This document shows positions 23,897 to 31,935 of a stretch of 49,625 nt of DNA, one piece after another. The notes below the pieces were generated by a model. It saw only the letters and a program-made list of their open reading frames with translations. It had not been told where the DNA came from and did no database searches. Numbering within the stretch: the stretch's first letter is position 1; the number at the start of each line of letters is the position of its first letter. The position numbers were made by a program, and so were the translations under genes. Origin of the DNA: Opitutus sp. GAS368 (GTDB taxonomy: Bacteria > Verrucomicrobiota > Verrucomicrobiia > Opitutales > Opitutaceae); the NCBI GenBank assembly GCA_945903545.1, contig CAMDOO010000013.1:1-49625 (forward strand), given 5' to 3'.

Positions 23897-24363
23897 TCAC
23901 TTCAGGTTGAAGCGACGCCGGAGCTCGGCGGTCCAGGGCGAGTCGCGATGGAAGGCGAGCCCGTGGCGGCGGCAGGCGTTTTCAAAACCGGCCTGGCTGC
24001 CCTCTTCCAGGGCGAGAATTTCCTCGAACCAAGCCTCGCTGCCGGCCGGGGTGAGGAGCTCGAGGATCCGCGCTCCCTGCTCGCCGCGGTTCCACATGGC
24101 GTGCACGACGTCGCGCGGTTTCAGCACCCAGCAGCCGGGACCGGCATGGGAGATTTCCTCGCCGACCAGCACGCGATCTCGCCCTCGAGCACGTAACACC
24201 AGACGTCGTTGCGGTGCGTGTGCGGCGGGATGAGGCGGCGCGGCGGGATGGTTTCCTCCAGCACGGCCATCACGCCGTTCGTCATCGCTGCGCGCACCTT
24301 GATGATCTGGTGGAAATCACCACCCAGGACATGGCCTTCGGGCGGCTGGATCACGACGGACAT
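23897..24363 (-). pseudogene. Cupin-domain protein with a one-base frameshift
   Basis: Two frames together make one cupin of about 155 residues. The first part has the metal-binding motif PPHTHRNDVWCYVLEGEI. After a missing base near 24185 the second frame carries RVLVGEEISHAGPGCWVLKP, the second cupin motif PRDVVHAMWN, and a tail (AWFEEILALEEG). An added base after GAGATC restores the whole protein. It is either a sequencing error or a recently inactivated gene. No substrate can be named. Confidence 0.75.
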
Positions 24364-24445
24364 GGCGGCGAGCAAAACGCCGCGCCCATTGGCGTTAACG
24401 CGGTGGGTGGAGAGTTGATGGTACGGCTTGGGAATGTCGTCCGAC

Positions 24446-24505
24446 TGCAGGAGCGGCTTTACGCCGCGATTCTGGCGATCATTCGCGGGATAAACCCGCT
24501 CCTAC
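24446..24505. repeat. GTAGGAGCGG-type REPIN
   Basis: A left hairpin GGAGCGGCTTTACGCCGCGA and a right hairpin TCGCGGGATAAACCCGCTCC with terminal CTAC. Near-identical copies occur at 31069 and 35365. Confidence 0.85.
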
Positions 24506-24549
24506 AAAACGTACTACTGCCTAGTGGATCCGATCCGGCACCGCCCCGC

Positions 24550-25575
24550 TCAGCGCTTGATCACGGCCGTGCCCTGTACCTCGGGGGCGGTCGGCGTAAA
24601 CTTGATCCGTGCCGGGGCGTGCTCGCCGTGGGCGAGCGTGAACTTGCTCACGCCGGTGACACTCGGGTTGTTGACCGTGAGGTCGTGGTCCCGGGTCAGT
24701 GAGCCGTCTTCGGCGACCTCGAGCAGGATGCGCAGGGGCAGAGTGCCGATGATTTCCGCATCCAGCTTGAGCTGGGCGTTGATGATTTGGGGCGCCTCGA
24801 CGTAGACCTCCACCTTGGGGCGGGTCGCGGTGGCGCCGGCGGCGGCGGCCGGCTCGGGGGGCGCGGTGAAGGCAACCGGCAGGCCGGTGACCTTCACGAT
24901 TGCCGCCTCGCCGCCCTTCTTGGGCGGGGCGAACCTCCAAGTCAGGACGGCCGACGCGGCCGACCAGCCCAGGGCGGGATCGGTGGCCGAAAGCACCTTG
25001 GGCAGGCGCACGATGCCGGCCGGGTCGATGTAGAACTCCAAGACCGCCTGGCCCTGCTTGATCCCGGATTTCCGCAGGCTGGCGGGAAACAGGGCCGGGG
25101 CCATCGGGCCGGCCGGCTTGAGGCCGCCATCGACCTCGCGCACGCCGACGACCACCGCGGCGGGATTCTTGATCACCGAGATGAAATTGAGATCGGTCGA
25201 CAACTGCAGCTGGCGGATGCTGATGCTGAGCGTCTGCGGGTCGGAGAGCACCGGCTGGCCATCGACCTTGGCGGTCTCAAACGCCATCTCCTCGAGGGCG
25301 GCGAGGAAGGCCGCTGCCGCGTCGGGATGCGAGGCCTTGGTGACGGTAGCCCCGGTGGCGGCACCTTCTGCGTCGACCCGGTAGCTGACATCGACCGTCG
25401 CGTCGGTTCCGGCCATCGCCAGGTCGAAGGGATAAACCACCCGGACGAAATTGCTGTTCAGGATCTTCAGGCCCTGGTCCGCGATATCCGGACGGAGCGG
25501 CTGCGCGGAGCAAACGGTGGCCGCCGCGAGGGCGGTCAGGATTCCAAGGCAGATTCGCCGGGGTAGTGCGTTCAT
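24550..25575 (-). CDS. Exported protein with TonB-C-like domains
   Basis: 341 residues with a signal peptide (LGILTALAAATVCSA). Two segments resemble the TonB C-terminal fold: ATVDVSYRVDAEGAATGATV with PDAAAAFLAALEEMAFETA, and GQAVLEFYIDPAGIVRLPKV with LGWSAASAVLTWRFAPPKKG. There is no N-terminal membrane anchor, so it is a periplasmic TonB-C-like protein rather than a full energy transducer. Such proteins are common in PVC bacteria and their partners are unknown. It is the only gene on its strand between the cupin and the permease remnant. Confidence 0.8.
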   Translation of the reverse strand: MNALPRRICLGILTALAAATVCSAQPLRPDIADQGLKILNSNFVRVVYPFDLAMAGTDATVDVSYRVDAEGAATGATVTKASHPDAAAAFLAALEEMAFETAKVDGQPVLSDPQTLSISIRQLQLSTDLNFISVIKNPAAVVVGVREVDGGLKPAGPMAPALFPASLRKSGIKQGQAVLEFYIDPAGIVRLPKVLSATDPALGWSAASAVLTWRFAPPKKGGEAAIVKVTGLPVAFTAPPEPAAAAGATATRPKVEVYVEAPQIINAQLKLDAEIIGTLPLRILLEVAEDGSLTRDHDLTVNNPSVTGVSKFTLAHGEHAPARIKFTPTAPEVQGTAVIKR

Positions 25576-25783
25576 GATCCAGACTCATCCCAAGCGCGCG
25601 GCCAACGCAAACGGAGAATGCCCGCGGCCGCCCGCAATGCGTAACGATGGGGAGGCAATTGGCCGGCCGGCAATTTTCCCCGCCCGGGCTTTGCCTAACA
25701 TGTCATCTCTTGCGTGACAGGCTCGGCAGAGCCGGGGCGGGGCTTACGGCACGGCGTCAGGGCACGGGAAGCCGCGGGAAGGG

Positions 25784-26050
25784 TTACGCGGCGCGCAGGG
25801 CGTCGACCGGGTTGATCCGGGAGGCGCGGCGGGCCGGTGGTTTTCGGTGGCGAAGAACTGCCCGAGGAGCGACTGCCGCCCGAGCCCGGCGAAGCAGTCC
25901 GCCGTCGTGCGCGCCCCCTGCGATGCACTCGGCGGAGACGTCCTCGCCAAACATCGCTTCGGCGGTGGTCCAGCGCCTGAGTTGCTCGAAGCCCGGCGGG
26001 TCCCGCTGGTAGTCGAGATACTGCAACCCAAGGGATGGACGGCGCCGGGC
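25784..26050 (-). pseudogene. Remnant of an ADOP-type ABC permease
   Basis: Scattered pieces in two frames match MacB/ADOP permeases. QYLDYQRDPPGFEQL is the start of a periplasmic core domain. CFAGLGRQSLLGQFFATENH with RPAAPPG matches its middle. RRASRINPVDALRAA and a stop form the typical C-terminus. The middle and C-terminal parts are joined directly, so most of the protein (several hundred residues) is deleted. Not functional. Confidence 0.6.
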
Positions 26051-26177
26051 CGTTGATTTGTCTGATGGGCGGACAAAACAATCCGAGGATGTCAGTCCGG
26101 CCGCCGGCCTGGCCGGGGATTTGTCGCCGAGCCACGACTTGCCGCGCACGTTGCCGCCGCCATGGTCGGCACGCCCC

Positions 26178-28520
26178 ATGGAACACCCGGCTTCCGCTTC
26201 CTCCGCCAGACCGAGGCTGGCCCGCCTGACGAGTCCGCGGTCGGCGGCTGTCATCCTGCTCGCGTTCTGGCTGCTCCTGGTGGCCGCGACCTGGAACCAG
26301 AGCGCGACGGTGGACGAACCCGGGACACCGGCTGCGGGGATCACCCACTGGAAGCTCAACGATTACCGGCTCGACCCGGAGAACGGCAATCTGACCCACC
26401 GTCTGGCCGCGCTGCCGCTGCTGGGGACGCAGCTCCCGCCGCTGACCGACTCGGCCTGGCGGAATCCGGAGCCCTCGGATTTTGGCGACGCGTGGTTTCA
26501 CCTCCCGGGCAATGTCCCCGAGAATATCCTCCGGCGCGGGCGGGCGGTGATGGCCCTCGCGGCCGTCGGTCTCGCCGCGCTCGTCTGGCTTGGCTCGCGG
26601 AGCCTCTTCGGGCCGGTCGGGGGCATGCTCTCGCTGCTGCTCTGCGTGCTCAACCCAACCCTGCTGGCCAACGGCGCACTGATGACCGCCGACACGCTGG
26701 CGGCGCTGTTATTCCTGGCCGCCACCTGGGCGTGGTGGCGGCTGTTGCAACGGATCACGCCCGGACGGCTGGCGCTCAGCACGCTGGCGACCGGCGGCCT
26801 GCTCATGTCGAAGATGTCGGGCGTCCTGATCGCGCCGATCTCCCTCCTGCTGCTCGGCGCGCGTCTCGCCGAGGGGCGACCCCTGGAATTTGCGGGCTGG
26901 AAATGGCGCGGGGAACTGGGCCCGCGTTCGCGCCAGGCCGCGGCGCTCCTCGCGGCTGGCGCCGTGCAGTTCGTCGTGGTCTGGGTGATGCTTTGGGGCT
27001 GCTACGGTTTCCGGTATGCAATGATGGCGCCCGGCCAGCCCAGCACGCGCGGCAGCGAATATCTTTGGGAAGCAGTGCTGGCGCCGCCGAGCCTGCCGGA
27101 GGCGATCGAGGAGCTGGCCCTGCCGCGCGACGTGCTCCGCCGCGCCCGCGCGGTCGTGGACAAGTATGCGTTGCCGCTGGAGGGGGCTTCGGCTCTCACC
27201 GCGGCGGCCCGAGTTGAACTCGGACGCGAGGTCCTGACGCCCTCGCAGTCCGCGGCGCTGGAGGCGCAAATGGCCGCGGCGCCGCCGCAAGGCATGGCCC
27301 GGCTCATCACGCTTCTTGCCCGGCACGAAGTCCTGCCCGAGGCCTACCTGCTGGGATCGCTCCATGCATTGCGCAGCGCCCACATGCGCTGGGCGTTCCT
27401 CAACGGGGAAACCTACCACCTCGGCCGGCCGGGCTATTTCCCCTACACCTTCGCGGTCAAGACGCCGCTCCCGTTCCTGGGCCTGCTCGGGCTGGCCGCG
27501 GCGGCTGCGTGGGTCGGCTGGCGCCGGGAGATCCTCCGGGGCGCGCTACCGTTCTCGGTTCTCTTTCTCTGCTACGGGCTGAGTACGGTGACGAGCGGGC
27601 TGAACATCGGGCACCGGCACATCCTGACCCTTTACCCGCCGCTCTTCATCCTGGCCGGGGCCGCCGGTGGGTGGCTGGGCGAGGGGAGGGCTCGCCGGGC
27701 TGGCGGGGCAGTCCTGCTTTTGCTCGGGGCCCAGACTCTGGAGATCGCGGCGCGCTTCCCCAACTACCTCGCCTATTTCAACGGGATCGTTTCGCCGGCC
27801 CGGGCTTACCGGCATCTCGTGGACAGCTCCCTGGACTGGGGGCAGGACCTGCCCGGGGTGAGAAAGTACCTCGACGCCCACGCGGCGGAAGGACCGTTCC
27901 ATCTGGCCTATTTCGGAGCGGGCGATCCGCAGACCTATGGCATTGAGGCCAATTTCCTGCCGTCGCAACCCGGTCGTTTTCGGACCGGCCGCGGACCGGT
28001 CGTCGTGGCGCCGATCGCCGCGGTCACGCCCACGGCCGCGGAGCGCGAAGCACTCGCTCGCCGCTATCCCGCGTACAGCGTGGTGGCGGCCGGGACCAAC
28101 GACGACGGGCAGACCCGTGCCGTGCTCCTGCGCCGGCCGGAAGCCTGGCAGCTCACCGGTGGGACCTATCTCATCAGCGCGACCTTGCTGCAGCTGCCCG
28201 TGTGGGGCGAGTTCCAGGAGGCGAACTACCAGGAACTGCGGCAGCGTGCGCGCCCCCTGGTTGCCCCGGCCTCGGCGGGGGAATTTTTCGCGGCGCTCAC
28301 TCAGTTGGGCGTCAAGCCGGCGGGCGAGCTGCTGGCCGAGTTTGAAACCGTGCGCATGAACCGGCTCGCGGCCTTTCTTCGTGGCTACACGCCCGACGCG
28401 AGCGTGGGGCATTCCATTCTAGCCTACAAAATGTCGGATGCCGACATCGCCCAAGCTTTGGAAGGCCCGCCGCCTTATCGGAGGTCCGAGCAGGACCGGA
28501 CGCTTTCCGCTGGCCCGTGA
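26178..28520 (+). CDS. Multi-pass glycosyltransferase of the GT39/ArnT-like type
   Basis: 780 residues. After a short basic N-terminus the first membrane segment (AAVILLAFWLLLVAATW) is followed by TVDEPGT with Asp46-Glu47, the acidic pair expected in the first periplasmic loop of PMT/ArnT-like enzymes. About ten more hydrophobic segments follow. NIGHRHILTLYPPLFIL and DSSLDWGQDLPGVRKYL are conserved in the large membrane-glycosyltransferase group of PVC bacteria. It probably moves a sugar from a polyprenyl-phosphate donor to a cell-envelope acceptor. ATG 26178 is preferred over 26058 because the upstream 40 codons overlap the permease remnant. It is convergent with the next gene, with a 4-bp gap. 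Confidence 0.85.
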   Translation: MEHPASASSARPRLARLTSPRSAAVILLAFWLLLVAATWNQSATVDEPGTPAAGITHWKLNDYRLDPENGNLTHRLAALPLLGTQLPPLTDSAWRNPEPSDFGDAWFHLPGNVPENILRRGRAVMALAAVGLAALVWLGSRSLFGPVGGMLSLLLCVLNPTLLANGALMTADTLAALLFLAATWAWWRLLQRITPGRLALSTLATGGLLMSKMSGVLIAPISLLLLGARLAEGRPLEFAGWKWRGELGPRSRQAAALLAAGAVQFVVVWVMLWGCYGFRYAMMAPGQPSTRGSEYLWEAVLAPPSLPEAIEELALPRDVLRRARAVVDKYALPLEGASALTAAARVELGREVLTPSQSAALEAQMAAAPPQGMARLITLLARHEVLPEAYLLGSLHALRSAHMRWAFLNGETYHLGRPGYFPYTFAVKTPLPFLGLLGLAAAAAWVGWRREILRGALPFSVLFLCYGLSTVTSGLNIGHRHILTLYPPLFILAGAAGGWLGEGRARRAGGAVLLLLGAQTLEIAARFPNYLAYFNGIVSPARAYRHLVDSSLDWGQDLPGVRKYLDAHAAEGPFHLAYFGAGDPQTYGIEANFLPSQPGRFRTGRGPVVVAPIAAVTPTAAEREALARRYPAYSVVAAGTNDDGQTRAVLLRRPEAWQLTGGTYLISATLLQLPVWGEFQEANYQELRQRARPLVAPASAGEFFAALTQLGVKPAGELLAEFETVRMNRLAAFLRGYTPDASVGHSILAYKMSDADIAQALEGPPPYRRSEQDRTLSAGP

Positions 28521-28524
28521 GTCA

Positions 28525-29190
28525 CTAGCGGTCCTTGGGCTGGCGATGCCGGTCGGCCGATTGCGCCCAGGCGAACAGCACGACGGCACCGATGATTCCC
28601 ACCCAGGCGATGGCGCTGTCGCTCGGCGGCGGCGATCCCTTCAGATTGGCGACGTAGATTACGGTCAGGAAAGCGATCAGCGACCAGAAGGCGTAGTGCC
28701 CGGCGCGGTCCTTTGCCTGCGTGGCTTGCAGGTAGAGTGCGATTCCCGCCGCGAACAGGGCGCCCTCGATGACAAGAGTCGCGGGTACCGAATTCCAGAG
28801 TCCCAACCCGTACAGCGATCCGCCCGGGTACAGGGGCAGGTCGGCGCGGTGCGAGAGCCAGTCGAGCACCCAATGGCTGACCGCGAGGAACATCACGGCC
28901 CGTCCGCCGCGGAGATCCTTGGTTCCTGCGCGATAGCAATAGCCGGCGACCGCGCCGGTCAGGATCACCAGCAGCAGGCTGTGCGACCACGGGTACGACA
29001 CAAAGTTGAGCGGGGTGAACGCCGTGTCGCCCGGATGGATCTCCACCTTTTCCAGGCCCGCCAGTACAAGCACTGGCCAGATCACGTCGGGCAGCTGCGC
29101 GGCCAGCACCAGCACCCCGAGTGAGGTCCGCGGCGCGATCCGTTTCGCAGCGAGGGCAACGGCGATATGTCCGATGAACACGGCCGCCAC
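28525..29190 (-). CDS. Membrane protein, YdjM/DUF457-like metal-dependent hydrolase
   Basis: 221 residues with about five membrane segments. Conserved His and Asp residues sit near membrane borders: FIGHIAVALAAKR, LAAQLPDVIWP, YPWSHSLLL and VSHWVLDWLSHR. This pattern of HxxH/D resembles the YdjM/DUF457 inner-membrane putative hydrolases. The reaction is unknown. Start ATG 29190 gives the first conserved His within eight residues. Confidence 0.72.
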   Translation of the reverse strand: MAAVFIGHIAVALAAKRIAPRTSLGVLVLAAQLPDVIWPVLVLAGLEKVEIHPGDTAFTPLNFVSYPWSHSLLLVILTGAVAGYCYRAGTKDLRGGRAVMFLAVSHWVLDWLSHRADLPLYPGGSLYGLGLWNSVPATLVIEGALFAAGIALYLQATQAKDRAGHYAFWSLIAFLTVIYVANLKGSPPPSDSAIAWVGIIGAVVLFAWAQSADRHRQPKDR

Positions 29191-29364
29191 CTAATGCGGC
29201 GGGGTTGCCTCTGCCAACCGCTTTCTGGGTGGAGCCGGCCCCTAGGCCGGGCTGGTGCGAGATGGCTCACCGGCCGGTAAATTTCCCGCGAACTTTCCCG
29301 GGAATTTCCTTTCGGCCGACGTTGGGGTTTGCCGCGGCCCGCGGCCCACGCCAGATTCACGGCC

Positions 29365-29760
29365 ATGCCCCGCACCATCCTCGTCGTCGACGACAATGCG
29401 CCTTTTCGGGGCATGCTGAAAAGCATGCTGAGGATGCGTGGCTACGAGCCGGTCACCGCCAGCACCGCCGCCGAGGGCCTGAAGTTTGCGGCCATCCCGG
29501 CGATCGATGCGGTGCTCGTCGATTACGACATGCCGGGCACCAACGGGCTTGAGTTCTGTCGCCAGCTCCGGGAACAGAACCGCACGAGCGGCCGCAACCT
29601 TCCGGTCTGGATCATGACCGGGGCCTTGGATCCGGAAGTGGGCAAGAGCGCAACCGATGTCGGTGCGCTGCTCGTCCTGCGCAAGCCCTTCAATACGGAT
29701 GCGATGTGCGTGATGTTGGAGCGGGAATTCGCGGCGCGGTCCGGTGAGGGCCAGGCCTAG
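29365..29760 (+). CDS. Single-domain response regulator
   Basis: 131 residues made only of a receiver domain. Asp9 and Asp10 (VVDDN) bind metal, Asp53 in LVDYDMPG is the phosphorylation site, Thr85 in MTGA and Lys107 in LRKPF complete the switch. No output domain, so it acts by protein contact like CheY or Spo0F. No histidine kinase is in the window. ATG 29365 matches the usual start of the first strand; the frame extends 12 codons upstream without sense. Confidence 0.93.
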   Translation: MPRTILVVDDNAPFRGMLKSMLRMRGYEPVTASTAAEGLKFAAIPAIDAVLVDYDMPGTNGLEFCRQLREQNRTSGRNLPVWIMTGALDPEVGKSATDVGALLVLRKPFNTDAMCVMLEREFAARSGEGQA

Positions 29761-29870
29761 CAAGGTTTGGGTGATGGGCTGATGTTCCCCGCTCGGGCGG
29801 CGACTCCGCGGCAGGCTCGGGGCCTAGAGCTTGTCGAACGGGCTCCGTTCGCCGCCGCGATGGTTCGAGT

Positions 29871-29893
29871 GTAGTCCGGGTGCCCTCACCCGG
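29871..29893. repeat. GTAGTCCGGGTG-type REP, single
   Basis: GTAGTCCGGGTGCCCTCACC then CGG, identical in layout to the copy at 41369. It lies 60 bp before the DMT transporter start. Confidence 0.8.
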
Positions 29894-29954
29894 GAATTAC
29901 CCTTGGCGCGGGTCTTGCGACGGGTGCGGCCGGGCTGTCACGCTCGACCCTTTG

Positions 29955-30851
29955 ATGTCCTGGATCATCGCCAGTCTCGTCTCCGCCTTCTTCCTCGGGT
30001 GCTACGATCTCTCGATCAAGCATGCGGTGCGGGACAACGCGGTGCTGCCGGTGCTGTTCTTCAGCACGCTCTGCAGCGCGGTGATCTGGTCGCTGGTGAT
30101 GGCGGGGCAGGCCATTGCCCCGGCGAATTTCCCGGCGATGCTGGCGGTGCCGTCGCTCACGGCGGCGCAGCACCTGCAGCTGCTGCTCAAGTCGGCGATC
30201 GTGGCGTCCTCCTGGCTCTGCAGTTATTTCGCGGTGAAGCACCTGCCGGTCTCGATCGCGGCGCCGATCCGGGCGATGGGCCCGGTCTGGACGCTGCTCG
30301 GCGCGCTGGTGCTGTTGCAGGAGCGCCCGAGCCTGCTGGAAACCTTTGGGGTCAGCCTGACGCTGATCTCCTTCGTCGGCCTCTCGTTCGCCGGGCGCAA
30401 GGAGGGCATCCACTTCCATCGCGACAAATGGATCGGCTGGCTGCTCGCGGGCACGGTGCTCAACGCGGTCAGCGCGCTGTACGACAAGTTCCTGCTCGGC
30501 AGCGCCGGCTTCACGGCGTCGACCGTGCAGGCGTGGTTCTCGGTTTACCTTGCCTGCCTCTTCCTGCCCTTTGCGGTCGGCTGGAAACTGCGCTGGTGGC
30601 AGCGGCACGAGTTCCACTGGCGCTGGAGCATCCCGCTCATCGCGGTCGCGCTGCTCATCGCCGACTTCCTTTACTTTGACGCGCTGCGTAATCCGGACGC
30701 CCTGATCTCGCTGGTTTCGAGCTTCCGCCGTGGCAGCACGCTGGTGGCGTTCGCCGGGGGCGCGTGGCTCTTCCGTGAAGCCAATATCCGCCAGAAGCTG
30801 CCGGCCGCGTTCGGGGTCCTGATCGGCATCATCCTGACCATCCTCGGGTAG
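29955..30851 (+). CDS. EamA/DMT family transporter
   Basis: 298 residues with about ten membrane segments in two five-helix halves, the classical DMT layout. The first half includes VKHLPVSIAAPIRAMGPVWT and ends in LLGALVLLQERPSLLE, where an EamA repeat normally ends. The second half closes with AFAGGAWLFREANIRQKLPA. It exports or imports a small metabolite; the substrate is unknown. ATG 29955 begins the first helix. The upstream part of the frame holds a REP. Confidence 0.87.
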   Translation: MSWIIASLVSAFFLGCYDLSIKHAVRDNAVLPVLFFSTLCSAVIWSLVMAGQAIAPANFPAMLAVPSLTAAQHLQLLLKSAIVASSWLCSYFAVKHLPVSIAAPIRAMGPVWTLLGALVLLQERPSLLETFGVSLTLISFVGLSFAGRKEGIHFHRDKWIGWLLAGTVLNAVSALYDKFLLGSAGFTASTVQAWFSVYLACLFLPFAVGWKLRWWQRHEFHWRWSIPLIAVALLIADFLYFDALRNPDALISLVSSFRRGSTLVAFAGGAWLFREANIRQKLPAAFGVLIGIILTILG

Positions 30852-30930
30852 GCCCGGTCCCGGGATCGGACGTGTACGCCTTGGCGTGCGCGTGATTCTG
30901 TGACCTGGGGTCGTTGGCTCCGGCACCGCG

Positions 30931-31041
30931 GACGGCCGCCAGCAACTCATCAACCGGCAGCAGGCGAAGGAAGCCGGCGCCCTGACCGAGCAGGAATACC
31001 AGGACCAGCGCGGCAAGGTTCTCGGGACGAACAATCGTTAG
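30931..31041 (+). pseudogene. Fragment resembling a SHOCT-type C-terminal domain
   Basis: The open piece QQLINRQQAKEAGALTEQEY and the following DQRGKVLG, ending in TAG, look like the short C-terminal helix-turn-helix of SHOCT-like proteins. No start codon or N-terminal part is present. The rest of 30852-31203 holds only a REPIN. Confidence 0.35.
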
Positions 31042-31068
31042 GCCCTGCCGGCAGGCCGTCCGGCCCTG

Positions 31069-31125
31069 TCGGAGCGGCTTTACGCCGCGATTCCGACAAC
31101 TATCGCGGGATAAACCCGCTCCTAC
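31069..31125. repeat. GTAGGAGCGG-type REPIN
   Basis: GGAGCGGCTTTACGCCGCGA on the left and TCGCGGGATAAACCCGCTCC with terminal CTAC on the right. Arms are identical to those at 24446. Confidence 0.85.
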
Positions 31126-31203
31126 ATATCGAGCCAAGGATGACCGGTCCGACCCGGAAAAGAGGTTGGATCAGGGCCGGGGCGGCGCTAGGTTTTCGCT
31201 CCC

Positions 31204-31663
31204 ATGAAGATCCCCGCAACCCTGGCGCTCGGTCTGGTGCTGGCCTCATGCCTGACCGCCTTTGGCCATGTGACCGTGGCGCCTGCGAAATCCAGCGGGA
31301 CCGCGCCCGAGACCTTCACCTTCCGCGTCCCGAGCGAGGGCGGGCGCACGACCACCGGGCTGGTGCTGACCGTGCCCAAGGGGGTGACCGTGCTCTCGGT
31401 CGCCGGTCTCCAAGGAGGGCGGCAGCGTCGCCTTCCAGCGCAAGACAGACGGCCAACCGGACGAGGTGGTGTGGAACCTTGAGATCAAGCCGGGCTCCGT
31501 CGTTCAACTCGCGCTCACCGCGACCATCGCCACCGAGGAGAGCCGGATCGTCTGGAAGGTCACCCAGAAGTACGCGGATGGAACCAAGGGGGACTGGACC
31601 CCCGCGACCGTCATTGAGGAAATCGCTTCTGTGCCGGCCCCCGCCGCGCCGGCTCAACGCTGA
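31204..31663 (+). pseudogene. YcnI-like (DUF1775) copper-associated protein, frameshifted
   Basis: A signal peptide (LALGLVLASCLTAFG) is cut right before the HVTVAPA start typical of DUF1775, in which the mature N-terminal His binds copper. The frame is lost near 31405 after VTVLSVAG and resumes in another frame as KEGGSVAFQRKTDGQPDEVV, then WNLEIKPGSVVQLALTATI, ending at 31663. A one-base change restores a protein of about 153 residues. It is either damaged or mis-sequenced. YcnI proteins are often paired with copper carriers, none of which are seen here. Confidence 0.7.
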
Positions 31664-31689
31664 GCCGTTCAAGACAGGCTAGTGAGCTC

Positions 31690-31822
31690 GGGAACGCTGA
31701 TCTGCGCTAATCAACGCTAATATAGAGCACGGAAGTTATCGGCTGTGGATCGGCGCAGATGAGCTGTTCCTCTCCCGATTCTCTGCGCTCTCCGCGGTCT
31801 CTGTGTGCCAAACGGTTTGAAG
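31690..31822. repeat. Dispersed intergenic repeats (CTGCGCTAATC and CTCTGCG types)
   Basis: GATCTGCGCTAATCAACGCT and the inverted GGCGCAGATGAG are followed by CTCTGCGCTCTCCGCGGTCT and TGTGCCAAACGGTTTGAA. The second part matches copies at 10547 and 34112. This fills the 270-bp gap before the PL11 gene; no gene is seen there. Confidence 0.6.
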
Positions 31823-31935
31823 GATTGGAGGCTGTTCGCCCTGAAGGTCGTCGTTGCCCGCCGGCGGGATGTGGCCACACTGACGCCACCCCATTGGCTC
31901 CGCATGGGTGGAGCGCCTCTGCTTCGTTTACCTCC

